DNA from: Terebella lapidaria | Taxonomy: Eukaryota > Annelida > Polychaeta > Terebellida > Terebellidae | Reading direction: 5' to 3' | Length of the DNA: 64,000 nt | NCBI GenBank assembly: GCA_949152475.1 | Contig: OX424564.1 | Span: 27,898,165-27,962,164 of the forward strand | Shown here: positions 1 through 12,260 of the stretch, piece after piece | Numbering within the stretch: the stretch's first letter is position 1 | Layout: each line of letters begins with the position of its first letter | The notes under the pieces: generated by a model | What the model saw: only the letters and a program-made list of their open reading frames with translations | Databases searched by the model: none | Told to the model about the DNA's origin: nothing | Program-made: the position numbers and the translations under genes

Positions 1-1590
1 TATCCAGTTTATTGCAACCAAATTTCCTCGGAATGTCAATGTCTTTTTGCCACGGAGCAGATATACATCCTCTTCTGGCATAATCTTCCTCTGAATTCTA
101 GTCACGTCGCTTTATTTTCCGCGGAATTTATGATAACGTAGATTAGAGTGGAATGGTAAATACATTTTGATTGAGGCTGCGCAATACTGAGGGGGACAGA
201 AGCATGTGCCAGCGATATTTCGCATAAAATATACATAATCATGTCTTCTATGATATATTGCACCTCTCCACTACCTAAACACCCCCCATTAAAGTTTATC
301 TGGCACGTGAATATAAATTATAGCGATACTGCATCATCCCAGTCAACGCTGGATTTATTGTGTTACCATCATCAGCATTACACATGCATCCCATATGTGC
401 CAGGATACTGAGGGTATAGCCAGCAATATACAAGTCTTGTGTAATTCGATTTCCCGCCCTGCTCACGAATTACCGTATCAGTTATGTTATTTAAGTGGTG
501 GTTCTTAGTCGACAATGCAATGTTCGTGGCTTTCAAACACTGATTGGCTACCTAACTGGTGAGAAGTAGCACATTTGACAGTTAGTTATTGATGTGTTTT
601 CACATATATTTACTGCTATCCTAGTGTCGATTTTTGTCAAAATAATGAGAGCTAAATATATGTCTTGCATTTTGAATGTCATCAGAGCATTACCCAATTT
701 CACTATCATCAAACATTCCACCTAATTCTTGTTTTATTGCACGTCAATCCTGAGCTAAAAATCAGGACATCGTAGTGCTACCACCGCCATATTTTTGGCG
801 TTTATATTTGTGAGTTGATATTTTGCAATTAATAATAAATATTTTCCATACAATTTACTATTTTGCACATACGAACTTCTTATTCATATATTTCAATTTT
901 TTTTTCATATGCATGGCGGCTCATTGGTATTTGTAAAATATTCAATCTTATATGCAAAATAGTAATTCACATTTGCAAAACAATAAATATATGGTGGTGA
1001 CAGCTCTACGCTGCCATAAAAGTGAGATTGCCATCTCAAATTCCCCTGTCTGCAAAACCCTGATGTTGGGAACCCGCTCTGATGATATACCAATATCGGC
1101 TACAATGCAAACAGGCACCAGAGAGGCAGTTCATATTCTGGGGGAGTGATATTATGCAAATTGCGTTGGTTTGCCGAGTTCCTTTGTGTGATGCTTAATA
1201 TGCTCTGACATTTTTATACTTTACGTGAGGAACTGATGCTTGTAATATTTTTCAATAACTTTTGCTGTTGAATCATAACGACTATCAATTGAAAAATAGT
1301 TTGACATCTAACTAAAAAAATATACCGTGTTTCCAGCCCTCATAAACCGAACTGCCATCTAAACTATACAATAACTTCCCATCAGGTATGTATCAACGTA
1401 TTACCTAAATAGGATATGTTATCGAGCCCACGTGTCGAACTGGAAAGTACAAGACATGGAAACAAAACAACGAGCGTGTGCTGTATACAATTGCTCAGTT
1501 TCGTGATTTGATACATAGCAACAAACATAGCAATTACATCATGCCAGATAGCCTAAAAACTTAAAACAGATTGTAGCAGATTGTAAAAAG
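1..1590. other. Non-coding AT-rich stretch
   Basis: No convincing exon is visible on either strand. The first ~45 bases resemble 14,867-14,910 and 53,800-53,840 (the 'cagtttattg.gaccaaatttcctc' stretch). The window therefore starts inside another diverged copy of the sequence that opens the large duplication. Confidence 0.4.
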
Positions 1591-2190
1591 CTATACGATT
1601 ATTCCAATGTCGTAATGAATCGCACAGAAAATTTAATGCAAGTGGTCTTCCAAAAAACCCAAAAAAGTCCATGTTGTTTACTGCTTTTGAACGCAAGATT
1701 CACAACGAAGACTGATTAGTGATCACCATGGACTTACAATTGTATTCATATTTTACGGGCATACTTATGTTCAAGTTTAGTCAGAATAAACTGCCAATGT
1801 TTTATTCTGCATTTTTTTCAAGAAATGACTTCAATCACATGTACGATACAAGACAAAAAAGCAACTATAGGTCAAATCAGTGTAGATATTTAATATCTTT
1901 TTTCAATGTGAAAATACATGGTCCAAAGATCTGGAATAACATTCCAAGTAATAACTATATGCTTTCGAATCAAAACTGAAAAACCATCTGATCACTTGTC
2001 AAAATATCATATAGCTGTGTTTCATGTCAATTATTACAAAATTGTGTGTTGTTCTATGATGTTTAAGTTTGAAATCTCCATGTATGTATTTTAATTATGT
2101 CAATATTTTAGGTGGAAAATAAGCCTTGTGGTTTCATTTCCCCACCCATGTAAATGTTTATGTTGGGTGAATAAACTACTTATGGCAATA
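1590..2190 (+). mobile_element. 3' end of a degraded LINE (RT C-terminal tail)
   Basis: The open stretch at 1,719-1,979 translates to a tail containing YDTRQKSNYRSN and, about 20 residues later, GPKIWNNIPSN. This arrangement, an NTR/DTR motif and then a 'GP.lWN.lP' motif, is what follows the reverse transcriptase in Jockey/CR1-like non-LTR retrotransposons. The RT core itself is not present upstream, so this is a 5'-truncated copy, the usual outcome of LINE insertion. The 3' end probably lies near AATAAA at 2,170. The clade is inference from short motifs. Confidence 0.6.
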
Positions 2191-3915
2191 AGTGAATGTG
2201 TAATTATCTATTTTTGTCAATCTCTAAGTCATGTCGTTACCATGAACATGGTGAGGGATATCATATGGTGAGGGAACATGGTGAGGGATATCATATATGG
2301 TACTCAAACTCGTTGACAAATCAGCATAAACTCGGCAAATGAAACAAGCAACATGAAATAGAATTCAGCAAATAAATATTTCAGAGATTAAAACATTAAA
2401 AATTCAAATATTTGATTGATGCATTCAGGGACACAGCCATTGCAGTCATTGTGAATTGTTTAATTGGGATTTAGACAGGATTTGTTTATGGACGACATTG
2501 TATGTCATTTGATGTGTTTCACCTACCTTTCTTATTGGCGAACCACAAGAACATGTCACCTAGATGTATGTAACCTATGAATATCAGTCTCCTCCGGTTA
2601 AGCCAACCGATTACAAAGATCTAATACACATATAAAAGATCTAGCAGCAATCAACACCAACGTTTATAACCATCCAAGTAGTCCACAAAATGGTTGATCA
2701 AATAATCTTGATGGATTACCATGTGGTCAGAGAGGTGTAAATGTCAATTAGCTTTTGGTTTAGAGGATATCACACCAAAAGGGGATAGTTGAAACGTGAT
2801 GCAGTGTAAAGTCCACTTTTCAGGATGGGTCATATGTGCTACATATAGAAGTATATATATGTTTTTGAATCCGACGCATGAATTATATCTATTAAATTGT
2901 TTTTTTAAAGAATAGACAAAGCAATGAAGTTGACGTTCATTGCTTTCAGTGTTTCATAGAACAATTTCATTGCTATGTACGTCTCGATTATTAAAGAATA
3001 TGTTCATCTATGATATATAAGATACTACAGGATAGACTTAGCAGGATCGAGTGATTAATTAATTCATATGTAATAAGATTATATTAACATTTCAAGGTCA
3101 AGTCTGACCACAAGTCTGACCACACGAATTTTATACAAGGCCGGGGGGGGGGGGGGGGACGGTTTATTGAAGAACATGTGCAAGGGGACATACTGAGGAC
3201 ATACTAGGACTCATACTGTTGCAATTTGATATATGTCAAGAGGACATCTCTCAGCGCCATCATCAACACTGGCGAATCGTCAGATAGCGAGGGACAGCTA
3301 TTAGTGCAATCGTCGACATCGACAAGCCAACACATCCCGCCTATAGCACGGGACAGCTATCAACAGAAACGCGACATTGGCGAACTGTCATCCCGCCAAA
3401 AGCGAGGGTCAGCATTGACGAACCTTCATAGCCTGCCAATAACGGAGCACATCTATCACCGCATTCGTCGATATTGGCAAACCATCAGATCCCTCCGATA
3501 ACAAGCATGTGCTGTGCGAGGCTGTGCTGTGCTATACTGATGGTATTAACCTAAGTAGGAGTTACCATGGAGTAGTAACCCGCCAAGATCACAGAAAAAG
3601 TTCTGGTGTATCGGGGGTGATCAAACATCATTCAACAGAGGGCAGCATTGTACTATCAGTCCTTTTTGGCGCCAAAATCATAAACGGATATCGTCTGTAA
3701 TCAATAATGACGTACATTTTGGCGGGAAAATTACGTTTATATTGATAACGCCAGCAAAACAGTAAAATGACGTCATAAGACTGATGAAGCAGTGCTGCCA
3801 GCTGGTGATTGCTGATATTTCTGATAACCCCCCCATTCCGGCAAGTCCTCGCTCTTCGAGCGAAAGAGAGCGAGTAATTTCATTTGTCTGTCTGTCCTTG
3901 CGCATAACTTAAACT
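2190..3915. other. Non-coding stretch with small tandem repeats
   Basis: No gene is recognised. At 2,244-2,300 a 30-bp unit beginning GAACATGGTGAGGG is repeated about twice. At 3,141-3,159 there is a pure G run. At 3,245-3,505 a degenerate minisatellite carries repeated 'ggcgaa.cgtca' and 'agcgagggacagct' phrases. At 3,664-3,677 TTTTGGCGCCAAAA is a perfect palindrome containing an E2F-like core. Open frames of 60-91 codons here follow the minisatellite and are not credible genes. Confidence 0.4.
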
Positions 3916-4975
3916 AGGCCAAAGGGCTAAGAAAGGTTACCGGAAAAATGTTTATTTTTCAAAAAACTTTTTTTCATCAAAATTGTTGTATTGATCTTGA
4001 AATGTTGAATCTTGAATCTTGAAAGTTCAAATTCAAGGTCATAACAATACTCACCATATATCATTTCATTTGTACACAGTTGATTCTTAAGCCATAAAGT
4101 TGTGTACAAACAAGATATTAGCCATCTAGTGCTCTGACCTTGAAAATAATATCAAAAGTCAAATCCAAGGGTATGAGCATATATTTCGCATATATCATTT
4201 CCTATGTGTTCACAATTGATTCCTAGCTGTGGAGTCAATGATAAGCAAGATAATAACCATTTTGTACTGTGCCCTTGAAAATGAAGTCAAAGAGCAAATT
4301 CAAAATCATAAGAATATTCGGCATATACCATTTCCTATGTGTCCAGTTTTGCCATTTTGTGTTCTGATCTTGAAAATGAGATTGAAGTTTAAGTTCAAGG
4401 TCATCAGAATATTCGGTGTATATCATTTCCTATATGTGCACAAATGATTCCTAATCTGTGAAGTCGATAATATGCGATATATTACCAATTTTGTGCTTTG
4501 ACCTTGAAAGAGGTTAAAGGTCAAATTGAAGGTCACGAGAATATTCAGCAGATGTGATTTCCTATATGTGCACAATTGATTCCTAATTTGTAAAATCGAT
4601 GACAAGCGAGATATTACCCGTTTCGTGCATTGACCTTGAAAATGAAGTGCAAGATAAGCTCAAGGTCATGAGAATATTCTGTATAGCTCATTTCCTAGAT
4701 GTGAACAATTGATTCCTAATCTGTAAAGTCGATAATAAGCGAGATATTAGCCTTTTTGTGCTCTGACCTTGAAAATGAGGTTAAAGGTCAAATTCAAGGT
4801 CATGACCATATTCAGCATGTATCCTTTCCTATAGGTCCACAATTTATTCCTAAGCTGTAAAGTCATAATAAGCGAGATATTAGCCATTTGCGCTTTGACC
4901 TTGAAAATGACTACAGAGGTCAAAATCTAGGTCATCAAAATATACTTAGTAGGTCATCAAAATATATTTAGTATC
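3915..4975. repeat. Degenerate ~133-bp tandem satellite rich in AGGTCA
   Basis: A unit containing 'gctctgaccttgaaaatgag', 'ttcaaggtcat', 'tcatttcctatatgtgcaca' and 'gataataagcgagatatta' recurs. The 'ttgtgctctgacc' phrase starts at about 4,128, 4,261, 4,357, 4,489, 4,620, 4,755 and 4,892. Spacings are near 131-137 bp except one short unit of 96 bp. A lone diverged relative lies at about 62,150-62,345. The left boundary 'ggccaaagggctaagaaaggttacc' resembles the start of the repeat at 39,173. Confidence 0.75.
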
Positions 4976-5049
4976 AACTCGTGTATATTCTGACATGCTA
5001 AAGCCTCCAGAGTCCGACAAAATCACAAGGGGCCGGTCATTATTTATCA

Positions 5050-5150
5050 GGTAGGTGCGGGGAGGGGGGGGGGGGAGGGTAAAAACTAGGGGGGGGGGGG
5101 GGGGGTCACACTTTCATTTTCAACATTATTGAGGGGGGGGGGGTGTCGGA
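5050..5150. repeat. G-rich low-complexity tract
   Basis: Several runs of 8-18 G lie within 100 bp. Lengths may be unreliable because such homopolymers assemble poorly. Potential to form G-quadruplex is inference only. Confidence 0.6.
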
Positions 5151-5336
5151 GATTGAATTGAGTTATTTTGAGATAATCTGAATGATAAAATAGTTCAATA
5201 ATAAGGTGGAGACAATCCACTCAATATTAGTATATGGACTGTGAATTTTCAGTAAAATCATAATCTCACTGAATCCGGATCCTGCATGGGACCATCCAGG
5301 AACACCAACATCAAGAGATGCCGCGTCCGTGTGCAT

Positions 5337-5550
5337 CAGGGCTCAAAATGTATAATTTTACCCAGGAGCCGAAGGCTCCTATTTCGCTCCTATTCAACAA
5401 TTTTTAGGAGCCAATTGGCTCCTAGAAGCATATGTCAATATTACTTTACAGATTTTCATCAGCCGATTGGCTCGTGAGCTCTATTGCCTGGGAGCAAATC
5501 TGAAATGTTATGAGCCTATGGCTACCCAGAAGTGGCAATTCTGAGCCCTG
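5337..5550. mobile_element. Non-autonomous hAT-like element (214 bp)
   Basis: The element starts CAGGGCTCAAAATG and ends with the complement of CAGGGCTCAGAATTG, giving imperfect terminal inverted repeats of about 14 bp. CAGGGCTC termini are typical of many hAT elements. The flanks are GTGTGCAT at 5,329-5,336 and ATGTGCAT at 5,551-5,558, an 8-bp target duplication matching at 7 of 8 positions, as expected for hAT. Internally there are AGGAGCC/GGCTCCT inverted repeats and no transposase. Confidence 0.7.
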
Positions 5551-5559
5551 ATGTGCATT

Positions 5560-6850
5560 GAACAACGTTCATCACTCAGATTGAAACATTGTCACCAAGA
5601 GTCAACTTTGGACCTAATGGAGCAGCACTACAGCTGAACACGGTGCCAGCAATGACGAACCCAGATCAGCAGGGTCCTGTCACAAACAAACCACGGATCA
5701 ACCAGTCCATACCAACCCCGTGATACCACCCTGAGCAACATATCATCCCTTCCGATGAACCCGAACTAGCATGCCAGAACCACAGACCGGTTTTCCACTC
5801 AAAATTTTGTCAAAACATGACCCCACTGAGGATATTCCCTCAGGACTATCACAAACCATCATGTAAAAGACATGGACCTTTCCACACAGAATGGCAAAAT
5901 AGTCTTGGATCGCCCCGGATGACCCGGGTAGTGAATCTGACTCACATGATCTGGATGGTGGCAGAACATTATGAGCCCATCATAGAGCCAACACACACCT
6001 GATTCAAGACTAGAAAAAAAAAACTTCTGAATGGCCTGATTCACCAATTCTTCCCTGCTCATCAATGATATGTGGAAGAGCCCTCTATTTTTTTGCGAGT
6101 TTGCTATGGTGCCCAGTTAGTCCGTGAGGGTTTTCATACATTTTTTCCATTCCATCAAGAATTTCGGAGTCAAGGAATCAACTGAATGATCTTTGATCTA
6201 GGTCTCGAGTGTTTCAAGTGGGGCTCCGAAACAATGGGCTGTGTAGTGAAAAAGAAAATGAAAGTGATCCTGGATATACATGTCGGGGAGGGGGGGGGGG
6301 TCTGGTTTTGCCCTCAAACACTTGTCATAATTAAGTGCCCATATATAGTATGCATACAAGTAATAATGGTTGTTATGGCATTCACACTTGAAGCGAAGGA
6401 ATGGTGGATGTAAGAAGCGCACAAATCATAATATTCACTCACCTTATAGTATCATAATGTGACAAAAGTCACAATTGTTTTAATAGAAATGTAAATGAAG
6501 CGTATACAGCATTCAAGTATCATAAATATTATGATACTGGTGTCTTATAATTGTCATCAATTGTGAAGCATAGCCTTATATTCATACATGGGGATTGGGG
6601 GGGGGGGGGGGCTCATATTTTTATTTTGGATCTTGGTGGTGGTGGGGGGGGGGGGGTTCTTAGATGTTAAGTCGAAATGGATGGGTTCATTAATTAACAT
6701 CAAATAAGTATTTCACAGAAAAAGCTTTTTTTTTCTTTATGGTGGCATTATGTGTTTCTGTTGAGCTGCACGAATATTTAGAGTACATATGGAATATGCT
6801 TATGCCTAGAAGTCTTTCGTGGCCTTAATATGCTACATACTCAATATCCT
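5560..6850. other. Unassigned stretch, possibly old coding remnant
   Basis: From about 5,560 to 6,000 the composition is less AT-rich. An open frame reads into Pro/Asn-rich sequence and is interrupted, and I cannot assign it to any family. The hAT-like element at 5,337 sits at its 5' side. The rest is AT-rich with G runs at 6,597-6,610 and 6,640-6,655. No gene is called. Confidence 0.3.
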
Positions 6851-7760
6851 GAAACTATCTGGCAATAAAATGTATATTGATGGCTGAATCAAAACAACTA
6901 TAGGACAAATTTAGCGACATGCAGAACATCACGGATGGTTGACCCTTACGTCCTGGAACCCAATCAAAAGAATTGCCCCATTTTGTTACCACCAATTCGT
7001 TGAAGGTCACGGGGTCTGCTGTTTCACAGCGAGAATTTACAAGCAACCGAAGGTGCTAATTTCCTCAATTTAGCGAATCAGCATGTGGACTTAGTAACGA
7101 GCGGCAATCCATTGTAGAATAAATATGATGTGCTGAGAGTACATGTATCATAGGCCTCAGTTTAAATATCAACATACAAGTTAGCCAACAACTATCTAAA
7201 TATTCGTGGTTCTGGTGTATTTTCTTCTACTGGGTTTCAGATGAAGTGTTTTGTTCCGGGATGTAAACAGGGCTCGTGACAATGGGGTGGGAAGTATTTA
7301 TGTATTCATGAACGTGCTTATGAATGATGCTCCTCTTCGATTGGTAACTGTATATCGAGGTTGCTAAAACACACGTCATTACTATCAATTCAAACAGTCG
7401 ATTCAGGTGAGTTATTTTGGGGACGTGGGGTGTTAAAGAGTGTATCCAGGTATTCATCTTTCATGCAATTTATAGAACACAAGCAACGGCAGCTGTCAAT
7501 CACAGGTACTGAATCGAAAACATTGTGACAAACAGATTCTGGTAAATACCATTTCCATAAATAGGGGATAAACTTTCTAAAACAGACAATCAATAAAACT
7601 CCAAATATACATTAATCGATGCATAGATACTCGGGTATGTTTATGTCAACAACATGAGTTGAAAATATGTTTTGACTGTCCTTCAGTGCGTTGAAAATAC
7701 GTGGTGTATTTGCATGTTTGCAAGTGCACCATAAAATGTGTGAACTATTGTTGAATTTAC
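6850..7760. repeat. Ancient repeat unit U, copy 1
   Basis: Shared phrases in the same order tie this to 11,250-12,260, 18,780-19,570, 37,250-38,560 and 57,120-57,912. They include 'gcgacatgcagaacatcac', 'ttgacccttacg', 'acaagcaaccgaaggtgcta', 'ggcaatccattgtag', 'acacgtcatta.t.tcaattcaaa..tcgattcaggtgag' and 'tttatagaacac'. Divergence is high, so I rely on ordered short matches rather than an alignment. No coding content is visible. Confidence 0.55.
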
Positions 7761-7764
7761 CGTA

Positions 7765-8650
7765 TTGACGCGCATAGACGCGCACATTGCTGTTGAAACA
7801 TGCTTTCGTGTTGCGCTACCGTTTGTGATAACATGGGGACATGATTATATTATCTGGGAATTATATTCGGTGTCATATTTATATCATTGTGGATCCAATA
7901 GTAAGGATGACACTCAACGAACAGAACTTGATGAGAAACGACCATGTCTTCTTCGAACTACTGCATTGACCCGAAGTACGTCATGCCACTTGCTTCGACC
8001 ATGGCAATCCATGAACAGTAGTGCGTCAGTCACATTGATATTTTCAGTTGTGTCCGTTTTAAAATACCCCCCATGGCATTCAAGAACAACCTGCCTGAAT
8101 ACAAGCCAATTAATGGAATGCAACAGAAGAAGACATGAGGAGTGGATAAAGTCTATAATTTCTCTAGGCAGGGACAAAATGCTGACACAGCAGTGGATAT
8201 AATGTTAAGGCATACTATGACTACGTATTGACCACCTAATAATAATTTCCCAGACACTCAATATTTTGTGTTATGACAGTTATGTTCAATGATTCCCTAT
8301 CAATCATGGTCCAGGAAATGTGAATGCCCAAAAACCTAACACAGACGATGCTATTGCGGATTATTTTGCTTTGTAAACGTGGAAATAATTATCTTTAAAT
8401 CATGCATATACAACATTTTGAGGTCTTTGAAGTATAAGGTTGCGGTTTTACACTCATCTCAGCAGCTGCTCGGTTTTGAGTGAACGATATATACTTTTCA
8501 CTATTTTTTTTATGAGTTAAAGTTTTTCATCGAATCGTTTGGTGGGCAATTGCATACAAAATGGTTACCGTCAGGCACACTGGCGATGACACTAGCATGG
8601 CTCTAGATCTTAGATTTGATCGAATATTGTGCTCAGTCCAAAATTACATT
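7765..8650. other. Non-coding stretch
   Basis: A 145-codon open frame at 7,765-8,202 (+) and its 87-codon antisense partner have no recognisable motif and lie in mixed-composition DNA. I do not call either a gene. Confidence 0.35.
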
Positions 8651-8654
8651 TGAC

Positions 8655-8765
8655 ATGGCAAGCCCCGGGCGCTATTGCGCAGCGACTAATTGCCACAAGA
8701 GCCAGAAGAAACTACCAGAGACACAATTTTCATTCCCATCAGAAACTGGAATGTTGGCTCATTAA
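8655..8765 (+). pseudogene. N-terminal half of a THAP zinc finger
   Basis: A 36-codon open frame starts with ATG at 8,655 and ends in TAA at 8,763. It reads MASPGRYCAATNC, then HKSQKKLPETQFSFPSE. The start plus C-x4-C and the following F-x-FP match the first half of the THAP DNA-binding domain, which is found in host regulators and in P-element-like transposases. The invariant Trp and the downstream C-x2-H are missing and the frame stops soon after FP. I see no donor giving a clear second exon. It is either a truncated copy or a first exon whose partner is unrecognised. Confidence 0.5.
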
Positions 8766-8769
8766 GATG

Positions 8770-10090
8770 ATGTACCTAGTCTAGATCTTTGCGTCTAGAT
8801 GGTATGTCATAAAAATAACATTTTTTTTGTTGACTGACTCCTCACTCGGCGACTGTTGCTCAGACTGAGCGTGGCTTTTTCAGGTGATTTGCCTACGTTA
8901 GAGCATGCCATAATGAAACTTATTATCTACTGTATACTACATGTGCCCCCAGTTTTAAAAAAGTTGTCCAGTCATTCACCCAATCAATCCCGCAAAGCTA
9001 CAGCCTAAACCACATGAACAAAAGTACCATACTTAATTAGGTCCAGCTCTACCTCTGACAAGCTTTGTGTACTTAATCCACTCTGCCTCAATGACTCAAT
9101 ACACAATATGTATTCAGAACTCTAAGGAAACCCAGATATATTTGGAAATAAAGCTGCTAGATACAGCTGTTGTTTACGATCTTTCCATATTCACTTTTTC
9201 CAAGGTATCAGAAATGGGTATAGAACACCCGCAGGGATGTACTGAAGAAACACGACGCTACAAATCTGAATTAAAACTGTTTCATCTGTACTGATAATTT
9301 AGATGTTTGTAGAATAATCTTCGTGCTATTTCATTAGCTCGAGAAATCACTATAATGCAGTGGCAAAATTCCTACTTAGTTACTTGTTTGATTTTGGTTG
9401 GTTTCCTTCACAGGAAACAGTTTGAAACAAAATTATTTCATATTTGACTATCTGATTACCCGTAAAACACATTTTCGCCTATATTCATCCAAATTAGAAC
9501 TCAATACTAATATTAGATGGATATATTTTCTGGGGATGTGTTAATTTGAAAGCTAGTCTGTGCATGTATGGATAATGGACACAAAAAGTTTGGGTACGGA
9601 TGCACATTCACACCTTACTCATGAATGACTTTTTAGGCATCACAATTCATGATCTCAAAGAAGAGAAGATTGATCTGGAGTGCAGTACCCACAATTTTTG
9701 ATGTCGCGAATCCCCCAGTCGTGACTCGGTCACTCGGCCTCCACCAAAGGAAAGGAAATCATCAAAGGCAAACAAAGAACACTGGATGCTCACTAAGTAG
9801 GTGTCATGTTCACAGGTATTTTGATCACATACTGTTATATGATTACAGCAGAATCTGGTGATACTCTCTTTATTATTTTGTCGTATATTTACCTGAAAAG
9901 TTTTCACTTTAAGATGATTGTAAGTAAGTGTTTGATCTGTTGTTGTTTGTTACACTGTTGAGACACTGTTGCGTTTGTTGCGTCCAGGAGGCATTGAATG
10001 GTCAAAGATCCTAAACTAACTACCAGACTATTACAGTATATGAAAACACCGGTTATGTCCGTTTTATTCCTTTTTATGTGTCCTCATATT
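8770..10090. other. Non-coding AT-rich stretch
   Basis: I see no repeat family or coding segment here. Open frames up to 86 codons at 9,647-9,907 overlap on both strands and look like chance. Confidence 0.35.
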
Positions 10091-10375
10091 CCAAAACCTG
10101 AAGAACGCAACATTTTATCATTGCATGTGATCCATTGTATCATGGAACAACCTAAAACAGTCTTTCGATGACAGACAATGCAGATTACTCGTTACATTGC
10201 TACTGGGTGATCGGATTTTGTCAAAATATTTTGGACCATGTAAACTGTCCTTTATGTGTATGTTGGAAATACATGTAGTCCTCTGTCTTGTACAGTTGCA
10301 TCCATATGTTTTGGTTGTTTGTTTTACATAGAGTTTATTTTGTAAATGATATCTCAACCAAAGTTACTTCGAGTT
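10090..10375. repeat. Diverged repeat paired with 14,375-14,715
   Basis: Phrases shared in order with 14,375-14,715 are 'aagaacgcaacat', 'tatgtgatc', 'gattactcgtt', 'gtcttgtacagtt' and 'gtaaa.gacatctc'. The second member leads directly into the large duplication at about 14,715, so this is probably an older copy of the same genomic neighbourhood. Confidence 0.45.
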
Positions 10376-11250
10376 CCAGTTTCAGAATCATGTTTTGCTC
10401 ACAATCATAATTGTTAGAGTGGGAATGCCATTCCTTCTATTGTCCATCAAGTTTCGGTAGTGACATCTTGTTTGAGGGTTCGATGTTCACATACATCAGA
10501 ATCACGTGTCAGTGAAGTTCCGTCAGCCCGAGGAATAGCAAATGTGACATGAATATTTATTAGTTTTCCGTGATCTGTTGGTTTGGATTATTTACACCTA
10601 GTTTTCCAGTTTTGTGATTTTTTCAATATGACAGTATTGGATATTACCAACTTCGAGTAACAACACTGGGTATGTAGAGACTCACATGCTTATTATATAG
10701 CGGTGACTTTATTCGTCCGCATAACACTGCGTCCTGTACGATAACAACGCTCAGCGGGCAACGATCAACGATCGCTCATGCGCATCGAATGACGTTGACA
10801 TATGAACACATGCACGTATCATATTGTCCTTTATGTTATTCTTTTCATGGTTTATAATAAACACAACATCACCTGGTTTTTCCAGCAAGTGGCCCGATAT
10901 CTGCCCTTGATCCCGCATTTGCCCTCGGCCTTGGGGAGATATCAAGTCTCGGGAAGATATCAAGTCACATACTGGAAAAAACAGGTAATTTTGTCTATAT
11001 ATTATTCACATGTTATTTTGCTTTATTTCGCTTGTAATTGTGATGCTACTTCATTGTTCCAAACAACGCCATATTTACTGTGTTAATATCATCAGACTAG
11101 GTCTTGTGATATAATCTCACGTGGGAAAGAACTCCTAACATTTGTACCAAGATACTCAGGGGGCTCACCTGTGATATACTGTTCTTGCATCAATAATATT
11201 TATATCAAACAGCAAGGACATGAACTGGTCTTTTACCTTGCATGCGTCGG
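10375..11250. other. Non-coding stretch
   Basis: No gene or clear repeat is seen. A short direct repeat 'gggagatatcaagtc'/'gggaagatatcaagtc' lies at about 10,934-10,970. Confidence 0.35.
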
Positions 11251-12260
11251 AGGACTTCGAGCTTATTTCCTCGCAATAAACTAAACATGGTGGCAATATA
11301 TCTACAAGAATCGGTGTCTTGAGAGTCCGGCTATATATTCACCCTGATGAAAGCTCACGTGGGTCCCTGGTGTGTCTCAAGGCCTAAATCTATATTCAAT
11401 GCAAACTCAATATCCTCCAACTGTTTTATGTTAGAACATTTATTGATGGCCGAATGAAAATCAGTCAGATTTAGTGTTATGCAGGACATCATATTTAGTT
11501 GACCCATGCGTACTGCCCAGTTTCAACACCAACAATTTAGAGGAGGTCTCTGGACCAGGATATACGTTACAGCAAAAATTTAAAACAAAACAAAAGGGGC
11601 TAATTTTTCTTCTTGTTAGACTGTATAAATGTGGGTTCTGATGACGAGTGACAATCTTCTTTACAAGACATCCACCATGCTGAGAATATCGCTGATCTCA
11701 ACTACTAACTTGTTTGTTTGTGAAAATGGCAAAATATCACTAACTGAACAAACATGGTTCTACGAATTCCTTCGGTCAATTGTTGTAGGTTAATGTATGG
11801 AGAGCGCGACACAGTGGGCTGGGAAATATTTATAAACATGTTTGTGAACAGCGTTTGTCATGAGTTCGTAACTGTATATCGAGGTTGGTGAAACACACGT
11901 CATAACTGTCAATTCAAATTGTCGATCTAGGTGAGCTATTCCTGGCTTGTGGGGGGGTTAGCGAGTGTATTTAAGTATATATCTTCCATACAATTTATGG
12001 AACACAATCACTTACAGCTGTCAAACTCACGCACTGAATCAAAAACATTGATACATATATTCTGTTAATTATAGCATTTCCTTAAATAGGAGACATCTAT
12101 TGTAGCGTGGTCGACCATTCAACATCCAAATATACACTAGTCGATGTATTGATACTTGCACGTGCTAATATCAACAACATTGAGTGTTGTGCTGACCATT
12201 GTCGCTCAGTACATTGAAACTGCGTGATGAAGCTGCGATATTTGCGCAAGCACCCTGAAA
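11250..12260. repeat. Ancient repeat unit U, copy 2
   Basis: This copy begins near 'ctcgcaataaactaaacatggtgg', matching 37,256-37,290. It continues with 'gttgacccatgcgtac', 'gaaacacacgtcataactgtc', 'aattcaaattgtcgat' and 'atgtattgatacttgcacgt'. It corresponds to the other U copies but is strongly diverged. Confidence 0.5.

Noticed and set aside
3960-4960. CRISPR-like array
   Set aside because: Units are ~133 bp, diverged, without distinct spacers, and the genome is eukaryotic. It is a satellite.
7765-8202. 145-codon plus-strand open frame
   Set aside because: No motif, an open antisense frame of similar length, and no composition shift.
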